Shown piece by piece: positions 43,794 to 52,019 of a DNA stretch of 64,000 nucleotides. A program made the position numbers and the translations under genes. The notes beneath the pieces were generated by a model. The model did no database searches. It was not told the DNA's origin and was given only the letters and a program-made list of their open reading frames with translations. Every line of letters starts with the position of its first letter. Positions within the stretch are counted from its first letter, which is position 1. Source of the stretch: Butyrivibrio sp. INlla21 (GTDB lineage Bacteria; Bacillota; Clostridia; Lachnospirales; Lachnospiraceae). The stretch lies in contig NZ_FPCC01000004.1 in assembly GCF_900116875.1 (NCBI RefSeq), forward strand, positions 1 through 64,000, written 5' to 3'.

Positions 43794-44987
43794 TTATTTG
43801 CAAAGTGCATAGGTATCTCTTGCGATAGCAAGCTCTTCGTTTGTGGGAACAACCATAAGAGTTACCTTGCTGTCTGCACCGGAAATGATCTCTTCCTTAC
43901 CGCGAACCTTATTGGCCTCTTCATTGAGAGTAGCTCCGATAAACTGCAACTTATCGCAGATGAGCTTACGAACAAAGCCGCTGTTCTCGCCAACACCTGC
44001 TGTAAAGCAGATAGCATCTACTCTTCCGAGGGCAGCCGTATAAGATCCGATATATTTAACCACTCTGTAAACGAAAGCATCTACAGCACGCTTAGCTGCG
44101 GGATTTCCGGCAACGTATGCATCCTCGAGATCTCTGAAATCAGAAGAAAGATCGTTTGAAAGTCCGAATACGCCGGATTTCTTATTAACAAGATTCATAA
44201 CGTCGGCAACGGTTGAATTCTCTTTTTTCATAATAAATTCAACTACGGAAGGATCGATATCTCCCGTTCTGGTTCCCATGATAAGCCCCTCAAGAGGTGT
44301 AAGTCCCATTGAAGTATCGATGCACTTGCCGCCGTCAACTGCTGAAAGTGAAGCACCGTTTCCAAGGTGGCAAACAATAAGCTTAAGATCCGCAGCATTC
44401 TTGCCAAGAATCTCAGCCGCTCTCTTACTTACGAAAGAATGACTTGTTCCGTGGAAGCCGTATCTTCTGATTCCGTATTTTTCGTAATATGAATAAGGAA
44501 GACCATAGATATAAGCCTCCTCAGGCATTGTCTGATGGAAAGCCGTGTCAAATACCGCAACCATGGGAACACCGGGCATAACCTTCTGACATGCTCTGAT
44601 TCCGATAAGATTGGCGGGATTGTGAAGAGGTGCAAGATCGCTCACATCCTCGATGGCCTTGATAACTTCATCATCTATCACAACAGACTTGGTAAACTTT
44701 TCTCCGCCGTGAACTATACGATGTCCGACAGCGCCGATCTCATCGAGTGAAACAACACCGTCTTCTTTATTTGTAAGAGCTTCGATAACAAGCTCGATAG
44801 CTCTGTTGTGGTCGGGCATAGGTGATTCCTTTATGATCTTGTCCTTACCTGCGGGAGTATAAACTATGCGACTTCCGTCAATACCGATTCTCTCGCAAAG
44901 ACCTTTGCAGATAACATCTTCGGAAGCTGAATCTATAAGCTGAAACTTAAGTGATGAGCTTCCACAATTGATAACCAGGATTTTCAT
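43794..44987 (-). CDS. ackA: Acetate kinase
   Basis: AckA makes ATP and acetate from acetyl-phosphate, the last step of acetate fermentation. The 397-residue protein has the signatures LVINCGSSSLKFQL-like at the N-terminus, FDTAFHQTMPEEAYIYG, RRYGFHGTSH and CHLGNGASL plus GTRTGDIDPS. No pta lies beside it in this window. It is transcribed away from tmcAL; the shared 93-base gap holds a perfect cre-type palindrome whose centre is about 48 bases upstream of the predicted start of transcription, matching positions at which CcpA activates ackA in Bacillus. Weak promoter elements (TATTAT at 45036-45031, no good -35) support activator dependence. Confidence 0.97.
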   Translation of the reverse strand: MKILVINCGSSSLKFQLIDSASEDVICKGLCERIGIDGSRIVYTPAGKDKIIKESPMPDHNRAIELVIEALTNKEDGVVSLDEIGAVGHRIVHGGEKFTKSVVIDDEVIKAIEDVSDLAPLHNPANLIGIRACQKVMPGVPMVAVFDTAFHQTMPEEAYIYGLPYSYYEKYGIRRYGFHGTSHSFVSKRAAEILGKNAADLKLIVCHLGNGASLSAVDGGKCIDTSMGLTPLEGLIMGTRTGDIDPSVVEFIMKKENSTVADVMNLVNKKSGVFGLSNDLSSDFRDLEDAYVAGNPAAKRAVDAFVYRVVKYIGSYTAALGRVDAICFTAGVGENSGFVRKLICDKLQFIGATLNEEANKVRGKEEIISGADSKVTLMVVPTNEELAIARDTYALCK

Positions 44988-45030
44988 AACTAGCGTAACC
45001 TCTTTTCGTACATTTTTTATTTATGATATC

Positions 45031-45036
45031 ATAATA
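45031..45036 (-). promoter_or_regulatory. Predicted -10 element of ackA
   Basis: TATTAT on the minus strand, with no recognisable -35 at the right distance; this would suit activation by CcpA bound at 45066-45079. Confidence 0.4.
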
Positions 45037-45065
45037 GTTAGATATCGTATCATTATCATATTCAC

Positions 45066-45079
45066 TGAAAGCGCTTTCA
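45066..45079. promoter_or_regulatory. Catabolite-responsive element (cre) palindrome
   Basis: TGAAAGCGCTTTCA, a perfect 14-bp palindrome fitting the CcpA consensus TGWNANCGNTNWCA at every position. It is one base from the tmcAL start codon and 79 bases from the ackA start codon. Confidence 0.8.
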
Positions 45080-45080
45080 C

Positions 45081-46346
45081 ATGAATACAATAGGAATTAT
45101 AGCCGAATTTAATCCTTTTCACAATGGGCATTTGCATCTTATAAACGAGTGCAAAAGGCTGACGGGTGCCGATAAATGCATAGTTATAATGAGTGGCGAC
45201 TTCGTTCAGCGAGGCGCTCCCGCTCTTACAGACAAATTCACAAGGGCCAAAACAGCGATTTCCTGCGGTGCGGATCTCGTTCTTGAGCTTCCTGTTTATT
45301 ACGCTACCGGAAGCGCTGAATACTTTGCAAGAGGCGCAGTTTCTATCCTTGATAAATTGGGAGCAGTCGACTACCTATGTTTTGGAAGCGAATGCGGCGA
45401 TATAGATGTGATAAGCACAGTTGCCGGCATATTAAGCGCCGAGCCTCGTATCTATAAAGAAGCTCTGTCAAAAGAACTAAAGAAAGGAAGCAGCTTTGCT
45501 TCGGCGCGGGAGAAAGCTCTTTTATCCGTTCTTGAAGATGAGTCTTTTACAAAAAAGAATCCCATAAAGCTTTCCAAGACCAAGTTAAAAGAAATAATCT
45601 CATCTCCCAATAACATTCTGGCCATCGAATACGTGCGTGCTCTTAAGCTTTTTAAAAGTAAGATAAAGCCATTTACGATAAAAAGAGAAGGCGACGACTA
45701 CAAGTCAGAGGCGCTCTCACAGATTCCGAGTGCCATGGCTATCAGAAATACCATATTTAATGATATTTCTGATAAAAAAGAACTTAAGAAAACGCTTAAA
45801 GCTTCTATACCCAAAGAAGCGCTTGAACTGCTTTTATCCAAAGAAACAGGTTTTGTAAGCAGCAACGATTTCTCCGATATCATGCGCTATAAACTGCTTC
45901 AAAATGCTGATAAAGGTTTTGAAGAATACGTTGATGTAACAGCGGATATCTCAAATAAGATCATAAAGAATCTCGATGAATATGAGGATTTTGAAAGCTT
46001 TTGCATGAAGATAAAGTCAAAAGACATCACATATTCAAGGATAAGCCGGATCTTAATACATATCCTGCTTGATATCAAAAAGGACGCCATGAATGAATAC
46101 GCCGGTGATTCTTATACGGGCTATGTCAGAATACTTGGTCAAAAAGCGTCCTCAAAAGATCTTTTGTCAGAAATAAATAAGAAAACCAAGCTTCCTGTAC
46201 TCAACAGACTAAAAGATGCTCCGCATAAGCTAAACCCGCTTCAGATGAGGCTTTTTGAGGAGTCTCTTAATGCCGGAAGAATTTACAACATAGTAAATAA
46301 GCAAGGTTACAAAAACGAATATCGCTTAAAGCCAGTAATCATGTGA
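45081..46346 (+). CDS. tmcAL: tRNA(Met) cytidine acetate ligase TmcAL (YlbM)
   Basis: TmcAL activates acetate with ATP to acetyl-AMP and transfers it to C34 of elongator tRNA(Met), giving ac4C. The 421-residue protein starts with the nucleotidyltransferase-like GIIAEFNPFHNGH (HxGH at 14-17) and contains VIMSGDFVQRGAPAL, EYFARGAVSIL and the C-terminal region typical of YlbM. There is almost no ribosome-binding site: the cre palindrome takes its place, so CcpA binding could block transcription, and translation start may be weak. Its substrate acetate is the product of the divergent ackA. Confidence 0.93.
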   Translation: MNTIGIIAEFNPFHNGHLHLINECKRLTGADKCIVIMSGDFVQRGAPALTDKFTRAKTAISCGADLVLELPVYYATGSAEYFARGAVSILDKLGAVDYLCFGSECGDIDVISTVAGILSAEPRIYKEALSKELKKGSSFASAREKALLSVLEDESFTKKNPIKLSKTKLKEIISSPNNILAIEYVRALKLFKSKIKPFTIKREGDDYKSEALSQIPSAMAIRNTIFNDISDKKELKKTLKASIPKEALELLLSKETGFVSSNDFSDIMRYKLLQNADKGFEEYVDVTADISNKIIKNLDEYEDFESFCMKIKSKDITYSRISRILIHILLDIKKDAMNEYAGDSYTGYVRILGQKASSKDLLSEINKKTKLPVLNRLKDAPHKLNPLQMRLFEESLNAGRIYNIVNKQGYKNEYRLKPVIM

Positions 46347-46375
46347 TTGCAGCCGTTTTATTATCGTGATAACAT
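46347..46375 (+). promoter_or_regulatory. Possible promoter of the 705-residue protein gene
   Basis: TTGCAG (46347-46352), 17-base spacer, TAACAT (46370-46375), about 40 bases before the start codon. The match to the consensus is moderate. Confidence 0.4.
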
Positions 46376-46416
46376 TAATCTATGGGAATTTAAATCAGTA
46401 AATTTCGGAGGATAAA

Positions 46417-48534
46417 ATGGGTCTTCAAACGATAGCCAAGGGGCAGATTCTTCACAAAGCGGGAAATGACAGCGTTAATACCATAGAAGTCCTTGTCAAA
46501 GGTAAATTCAAGGTATACGATCAGTATTCACAAGTCGTACTTACCGTCGGTGGTCTTTTGGGCATTACCGAGATCCCGGGAAAAGAGTATTCGTTTACCT
46601 ATGAGGCTCTGGAGGACAGCGCCGTATACTCCTACCCTTTCAATTCGGATGAAGACGTTGAAGTCGTGATCAGGTCCAATCCAAAGATCGCATCGATACT
46701 TTCATCACAGGCTTCGGACAGCGTATATCAGTATTTTAACGCTTACGATAAGCTCTACGACGATGCGCTAGCCGAATACGAAAAGATAAAGTCAGATTAC
46801 GCAGACTACCCTGTTTTATGCATAAAAGCAGGTGAAACTCCGATCTCTTTTGAAAAGATAGATCTTCTTATTCCACCCGAAAGAACCGATAAGGTCTCCG
46901 ATTGGGAATTCAATATGGTTAAGAGTCTTAAAGAACAGGAGGTCAATCTCAAAAAGTTCTTTTACCCTCTTAATATTGATATTTGTATCGGTGTCGTTAT
47001 GCTTGCGCTTGAACGCTGCAGGCTTATTGTTGATGCATCCAGATATCTTATCGCATACAGGAAACAGCTCAAGAGAAACACCACAGACTTTGCGACCACA
47101 ATGAAAATGATAAACGGTAAGCTCGAAACAATGGCTGCTTCCGAAGGCGAAGGCGGCTCTTCCGATATCGTCATTGTAAATGCGCTCAACACGATCATCA
47201 GCTATTCAAACGTCGCTCCTGAAATAGCGGCAAAGTTTGAGGAAAGAATACATAAATTCAAGAGTGATGACAACCGCTACGACTCTGCCGATGAAGCAAG
47301 GAGCCTTAGAAGAAAGCTCGCTTCTTCATTCTATGATGTATATAAGGGAGCATTTCTTCACAGCCTGGAGGACAACGATATTCCTCTGGAGCTTAAGATG
47401 TTCTTTATGTTCGGCTTTGTCGACGAGGAACTTGCTGGTGATAAGAATACCCGGATACTCTGCAACATGGCAAGAGCCTATGTGCCCGATCCCGAAGGAA
47501 ATGTGCTTCTTTTATATGAATGGCTTAAGAAAGTTTACAATCTCGAAGTTGAGCCTTCACGAAATGAATTTGACCAGGACTGGCCCACCTATCTTCGCGA
47601 ACAGAAGGCAACAGGAAATCTTAATCAGGCACAGATTGATGCAATGACCGACGATCCGCTCAGCAGACTTGATTTCGAGATTCATAATCTCTTTGGACTT
47701 GGAAACCGCATGACTTTTGGTCGTATATCCGCATTCGTTCCCGTATTTGATTCACAGAATGTATTAAGACCGTTGGATATGGCTTACATCACCGCATCCA
47801 AGATAAATGAATTCTATAACAATATAAGAAGTATCGACTATGGCGTATTCTGCAGACAGGCACTTTACTCCAATCCCGAGGTCGGTATTACTCAGCTCTT
47901 TTATGCAGAAGATGTCACACCTTATATGATCCTCATGCCCAACATCGGAAGCAGAGCTTCTTTGTGGCAGGAAATCGAAGGTAAAAAGAGAAGTACCAAG
48001 GCGAGAATGCTTGTTTCCATATTCAATACGGAAAATACAGAAGAATGTATGATCAAGCTCTTTGGTGAGTTCAGATGGGAAATGTGCAAGACCGAGCAGG
48101 GCGTACACTGGAACGATGTTACAGATCCTTCGCTTACTTCGATGTACTGCGACTACCTGCAGTTCTTTAAAAAGAACTCTTCTCTCTCACCGGAGGTTAA
48201 GGAAAAGCTCAAGCTCGATCTTAAGAAATTCAGCAATAATTACAAGAACGTATTTATTGCCGATTACCTTGCATATATCAAATATGAATCGGCCGGTTCG
48301 CCGAGGCTTAACAAGGTAAGCCGTGAGATACTGTTCACGTTCTGCCCGTTCTCAAAGAATATAAGAGATGCGATCGCAGAAAATCCTCAGTACAGAGATC
48401 TTATCAATCACCTGGCATCGCATAACGCCAACCTGTCAAAGCCGCTTATCAATCTTAAAAATAAGCTTATACGAGATGGAATCCAGGTTCCTTCTGTTCT
48501 TGAAGGACAGATTGAATATCTGGAAAGCAGATAA
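46417..48534 (+). CDS. Large protein with N-terminal cyclic-nucleotide-binding-like domain, function unknown
   Basis: A 705-residue soluble protein I do not recognise as a named family. The first 110 residues follow the CRP-type beta-roll rhythm: AKGQILHKAGN, a strand VLVKGKFKVYD, GGLLGITEI and an acidic/aromatic region ending in a helix with SNPKIASIL. The phosphate-binding cassette residues expected for cAMP are not clear, and there is no helix-turn-helix, so it is not a typical CRP regulator. The rest is mostly alpha-helical with no TM or signal peptide; it contains Lys/Arg-rich helices around 205-225 and a Trp-containing region near 540-570. GGAGG is six bases before the ATG. It is a single-gene unit with a terminator after it. 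A cytoplasmic scaffold or sensor is possible, but this is speculation. Confidence 0.85.
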   Translation: MGLQTIAKGQILHKAGNDSVNTIEVLVKGKFKVYDQYSQVVLTVGGLLGITEIPGKEYSFTYEALEDSAVYSYPFNSDEDVEVVIRSNPKIASILSSQASDSVYQYFNAYDKLYDDALAEYEKIKSDYADYPVLCIKAGETPISFEKIDLLIPPERTDKVSDWEFNMVKSLKEQEVNLKKFFYPLNIDICIGVVMLALERCRLIVDASRYLIAYRKQLKRNTTDFATTMKMINGKLETMAASEGEGGSSDIVIVNALNTIISYSNVAPEIAAKFEERIHKFKSDDNRYDSADEARSLRRKLASSFYDVYKGAFLHSLEDNDIPLELKMFFMFGFVDEELAGDKNTRILCNMARAYVPDPEGNVLLLYEWLKKVYNLEVEPSRNEFDQDWPTYLREQKATGNLNQAQIDAMTDDPLSRLDFEIHNLFGLGNRMTFGRISAFVPVFDSQNVLRPLDMAYITASKINEFYNNIRSIDYGVFCRQALYSNPEVGITQLFYAEDVTPYMILMPNIGSRASLWQEIEGKKRSTKARMLVSIFNTENTEECMIKLFGEFRWEMCKTEQGVHWNDVTDPSLTSMYCDYLQFFKKNSSLSPEVKEKLKLDLKKFSNNYKNVFIADYLAYIKYESAGSPRLNKVSREILFTFCPFSKNIRDAIAENPQYRDLINHLASHNANLSKPLINLKNKLIRDGIQVPSVLEGQIEYLESR

Positions 48535-48563
48535 TTTTTTGTCCATTAAATATAAAAAAGAGG

Positions 48564-48612
48564 CTGTTAATAAGTTCCCACTTTATTGGGAAGTTTATTA
48601 ACAGTCTTTATA
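48564..48612 (+). terminator. Bidirectional terminator after the 705-residue protein gene
   Basis: A long stem with small bulges: CTGTTAATAA and TTCCC pair with GGGAA and TTATTAACAG (48564-48604), followed by TCTTTATATTT. The opposite strand continues into CTCTTTTTTATA, so it also serves the convergent transporter operon. Confidence 0.82.
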
Positions 48613-48626
48613 TTTGTTGTTTTATT

Positions 48627-49493
48627 TTAAGATTTGATAGCGCCGTCAACAAGTCCGCCCATGATCTGCTTCTGCGCAAACAAGAACAGAATGATCATAG
48701 GTATTATTGCAAGAAGCGCTGCGGTCAGGATAAGATCCCACTGCTTAACGTAAGAACCAACAAAAGCCTGAACCGCCACCGGAAGCGTCTTGACCTTTCC
48801 GTTGTGACCAAGCATAAGTGACGGAAGCAGGTAATCGTTCCATATCCACATACCGTTAAGAATGGTAACCGTCACAACAGGCGGCTTCAAAAGAGGAAGA
48901 ATAATATTAAAATATGTCCTCTCCGGTGAGCAGCCGTCGATGGATGCAGCTTCCTCAAGCTCAAACGGCACTGTCTTGATAAATCCGGTAAGGATAAATA
49001 CCGTCATGGCACCGCCAAATCCAAGATATGCAAATATGATTCCCGGAAATGACTGAAGCATGCTTATACCAAGGAACTTTCCGACATCTCTGAATGTAGA
49101 GATAAGAGGAAGCATAACTACCTGGAACGGGATGATCATTGACGCAATAAAAGTCATGTAGATAAATGTCGACCATTTTGTCTTATTGCGACAGATTACC
49201 CACGCTGCCATTCCTCCGAAAAGCGCCAAAAGAACCAGCGAAAAGATCGTAACTACAGCCGATGTCATGAAAGCTGACCAGAAGCTGAAGTTTGAATTGT
49301 TTATGACCGAAACAAGGTTGTTATGAAGTTTAGTAACAGACATACCCGAAACACTGACGGGATTTGCCACTATATCATTGGCGCTTCTGAATACGTTTAT
49401 GACAACAAGCGCAAACGGGAATAAAACGTATATCGCTATGATTAGGAATATAAGTCTTATCAAAATACCCAAAGGTGTAAGCTTTTTTACCAT
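48627..49493 (-). CDS. Sugar ABC transporter permease (MalG-type)
   Basis: A 288-residue permease with six TM helices and the EAA loop FELEEAASIDGCSPERTYF (about residues 180-200), which docks with the ATPase. It forms a heterodimer with the permease encoded upstream, whose gene overlaps by one base. With the lipoprotein and glucosidase genes the likely cargo is an alpha-glucoside or isomalto-oligosaccharide. It is the last gene of the operon, ended by the hairpin at 48564-48612. No ATP-binding subunit gene is present in the locus. Confidence 0.92.
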   Translation of the reverse strand: MVKKLTPLGILIRLIFLIIAIYVLFPFALVVINVFRSANDIVANPVSVSGMSVTKLHNNLVSVINNSNFSFWSAFMTSAVVTIFSLVLLALFGGMAAWVICRNKTKWSTFIYMTFIASMIIPFQVVMLPLISTFRDVGKFLGISMLQSFPGIIFAYLGFGGAMTVFILTGFIKTVPFELEEAASIDGCSPERTYFNIILPLLKPPVVTVTILNGMWIWNDYLLPSLMLGHNGKVKTLPVAVQAFVGSYVKQWDLILTAALLAIIPMIILFLFAQKQIMGGLVDGAIKS

Positions 49494-50560
49494 TACATCT
49501 CCACCTCCCTCTTGTTAGAAATTCGCACCTGTATGATCGAAACTATCGACAGGATGATGAAGAACAAAACAGCCTTGGCCTGACCCATTGCGTAGTTGTT
49601 CTTGGTAATCGCAGTATTGTAAATATTAAGTGCAAGCATCTGCGTACCGTTTGAAAGATACTGCCCCATAAAATCCTGCACAGATCCGGTTCCGTTTGTA
49701 AGAGCCATATTTACATCAAACTGTTTAAAAGCAGACTGCAGCGTTAAGAATGTACATATTGTAATAGTCGAAGCTATCATCGGAAGCTTGATCCTAAAGA
49801 ATGTCTGGACCGCATTGGCTCCGTCAATAGCCGAAGCTTCTATAACATCTGTCGGAACGGTTGTAAGTCCCGTGATATAGATCATCATTATATAGCCGGC
49901 ATACTGCCAGATATAAACCAGAACAATAGCCATGAAACCTGTATTATATTTTGAAAGCATTGAACTGTTATAGTTGAATGCATCTAATGTCCACTTGAGA
50001 ACTACATTGTTAAATATGAATTGCCAAATATAGCCAAGTACAATACCACCGATAAGATTGGGAATGAAATATGCAGCTCTGAAAAATCCCACCGCACGTA
50101 TCTTACTCGTACATAAAACCGCTAAAACAAGGCCGATAACATTTACGGCGATCATATTGATAATTACAAATACCACAGTTATGATAAGTGACCAAAGAAA
50201 GCTTGGTTCATTGAACATATCCGTATAATTCTTAAGTCCCACAAAGCCTGTCATTCTGATTCCGTTCCAATCGGTCGTGGAATAAAAAAGTCCGAGACCA
50301 AACGGAATTATAACGGTAACGGCAAAACAAAATAATAACGGGAATAAAAATATAACGTTGATTATTGCTTTATGATGCTTTTGAGTCGGAATAAAATATA
50401 GCCCTGTAAAAAACAAAATGATACCCAGGACCAACATTGATCCCCTGAAGCTAAAATCAATACGTAATATATCAATGATCAAAGAAACAACAATACTTGA
50501 AAGTCCTGCCAATAACACAAGTATCGATGTGACAAGCCGAGCCGACTTATTGCTTTTCAT
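49493..50560 (-). CDS. Sugar ABC transporter permease (MalF-type)
   Basis: A 355-residue permease with eight predicted TM helices: two extra at the N-terminus (about 10-50) before the six of the core, as in MalF-like proteins of Gram-positives. The EAA loop reads VIEASAIDGANAVQTFFRI (about residues 240-260). It follows the binding-protein gene after a 77-base gap that contains a strong hairpin. The start codon lies ten bases after a GGGGG run which is the probable ribosome-binding site. Confidence 0.92.
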   Translation of the reverse strand: MKSNKSARLVTSILVLLAGLSSIVVSLIIDILRIDFSFRGSMLVLGIILFFTGLYFIPTQKHHKAIINVIFLFPLLFCFAVTVIIPFGLGLFYSTTDWNGIRMTGFVGLKNYTDMFNEPSFLWSLIITVVFVIINMIAVNVIGLVLAVLCTSKIRAVGFFRAAYFIPNLIGGIVLGYIWQFIFNNVVLKWTLDAFNYNSSMLSKYNTGFMAIVLVYIWQYAGYIMMIYITGLTTVPTDVIEASAIDGANAVQTFFRIKLPMIASTITICTFLTLQSAFKQFDVNMALTNGTGSVQDFMGQYLSNGTQMLALNIYNTAITKNNYAMGQAKAVLFFIILSIVSIIQVRISNKREVEM

Positions 50561-50589
50561 TAGGTAGACCCCCTTTATTTATGAACATA

Positions 50590-50617
50590 GGATGGGCTGT
50601 CATATGGCAACCCATCC
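50590..50617 (-). other. Hairpin between the binding-protein and permease genes
   Basis: On the minus strand GGATGGGTTG pairs with CAGCCCATCC over ten base pairs (one G-T) around an eight-base loop. There is no T-run, so it resembles an RNA-stabilising hairpin rather than a terminator. It begins 20 bases after the lipoprotein stop codon. Confidence 0.7.
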
Positions 50618-50637
50618 TCAAAGTTTATAGTTTAAGA

Positions 50638-51963
50638 TTACTTAGCATATGCCTGCTCAGTTACCTGCTTAAAGATCTGGATGAATCCGTCTTTATCAAT
50701 TGTTCCCGAAGCAAAGTCAGCAAAAACCTGACCTGTGTAATTCTGTGCATAGCCGTCTGTCATGTTAAGCCAGTGCCATGCGGATGTCTTTCCTGCAGCT
50801 GTGTAGTCAGAAATAGTCTGAGCAAAAGGATCGTTGGCAACAAATGTGCATGACTTGAAGGGGCTGATGAAGCCTGCTTCCATAACGAGAACTTCCTGTG
50901 CGGAATCAGTTGTAAGCCACTGCAAGAAAGCCTCTGCCTCCGCAACATTACCATCCTTATAAACTGCCCACCATGAAGGTGAATTTGTAAGGATTGTATC
51001 CATACCGTCTTCGAAAGCATAAGGAGCCATTCCGCACTTGAAGTTTCCTGCCTGTGCATATGCATCCTTATCATCTGTAGTCATTGTTGCACCGATCCAA
51101 GATCCCTGAGTAACAAATGCATACTTACCTGATGCAAAGTTGAGGATCTGCTGATCGTAAGTACCCGAAACAAGAAGTGCCTGATCCGAATACTTATTGA
51201 AAAGCTCAACCATATCAGCGAAATCTGCAAATCTCTTCTCATCAAGCTTTCCGCCGTCGTTAAGCATGTCAATGTAAGTTGTATCCTCTCTCTTTAATCC
51301 GGAATCAAGATATGTTCCGAAGAGATGGTTACCTGTTGACCAATAAAGGTTAACCGGCTCAGCAAAATATCCGATTACAGCTGTAAGCCCAAGCTCATCC
51401 TTCTTGGAATCAAGAGTCTCAAAAGCAGCCTTCATCGCTGCGGGACTTGTGATCGAAGCAGGATCAACGCCTGCTTTCTCAAGAATGTCTGCATTATAAG
51501 CAAGACCTACAGCCTCTGTTGTGTAAGGGAAACCAACGGTTCCGTCAGCACTTACATAAGCGGCATCGGTATCTTTAACCCATTCCTGATCGCTCATATC
51601 CTGAAGCAAACCATCCCAGTTGTTAAAATCAGCTTCTCCACCGCATACAAAAACGTCAGGCATATTGTCAGATTGATAGTAAGCTTTCAGCTCCCCCTGA
51701 ATATCAATACCGCCACCCATTGACTCGATCTCAACATGGACGCCTGATTCCTTCTCATACATCTCAGCGAGCTTCTTGAGCTGTGAATCAACCTCAATCT
51801 TTCCGTTAACCACGCGGATTGATTTTCCTGATGATGCACTTGCCGCTCCGGCTGATCCTGTGCTTGTGGAATCGGTTGTTGCGCCGCTCTCGGCACCTCC
51901 GCATCCCACGAGGCTTATTGCCATAAGCCCTGCAACCATAAGTGATAATAACCTTCTTCTCAT
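50638..51963 (-). CDS. Sugar-binding lipoprotein of the ABC transporter
   Basis: A 441-residue extracytoplasmic solute-binding protein of the MalE/MsmE type. The signal peptide (MRRRLLSLMVAGLMA) ends at lipobox SLVGC (Cys about 21), followed by a Ser/Thr/Ala-rich linker of about 25 residues. The mature domain shows LAEMYEKESGVHVEIE, DVFVCGGEADFNNWDG, FPYTTEAVGLAYNADILEKAG and an Ala/Trp-rich sugar site with SPSWWAVYKDGN. It starts 56 bases after the glucosidase gene in the same direction and is followed by the hairpin at 50590-50617. Confidence 0.93.
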   Translation of the reverse strand: MRRRLLSLMVAGLMAISLVGCGGAESGATTDSTSTGSAGAASASSGKSIRVVNGKIEVDSQLKKLAEMYEKESGVHVEIESMGGGIDIQGELKAYYQSDNMPDVFVCGGEADFNNWDGLLQDMSDQEWVKDTDAAYVSADGTVGFPYTTEAVGLAYNADILEKAGVDPASITSPAAMKAAFETLDSKKDELGLTAVIGYFAEPVNLYWSTGNHLFGTYLDSGLKREDTTYIDMLNDGGKLDEKRFADFADMVELFNKYSDQALLVSGTYDQQILNFASGKYAFVTQGSWIGATMTTDDKDAYAQAGNFKCGMAPYAFEDGMDTILTNSPSWWAVYKDGNVAEAEAFLQWLTTDSAQEVLVMEAGFISPFKSCTFVANDPFAQTISDYTAAGKTSAWHWLNMTDGYAQNYTGQVFADFASGTIDKDGFIQIFKQVTEQAYAK

Positions 51964-52019
51964 AATCTTCCTCTCCTTTAATACATTTATTTATAGAGCC
52001 AAGACTCTACCAAACTAAA

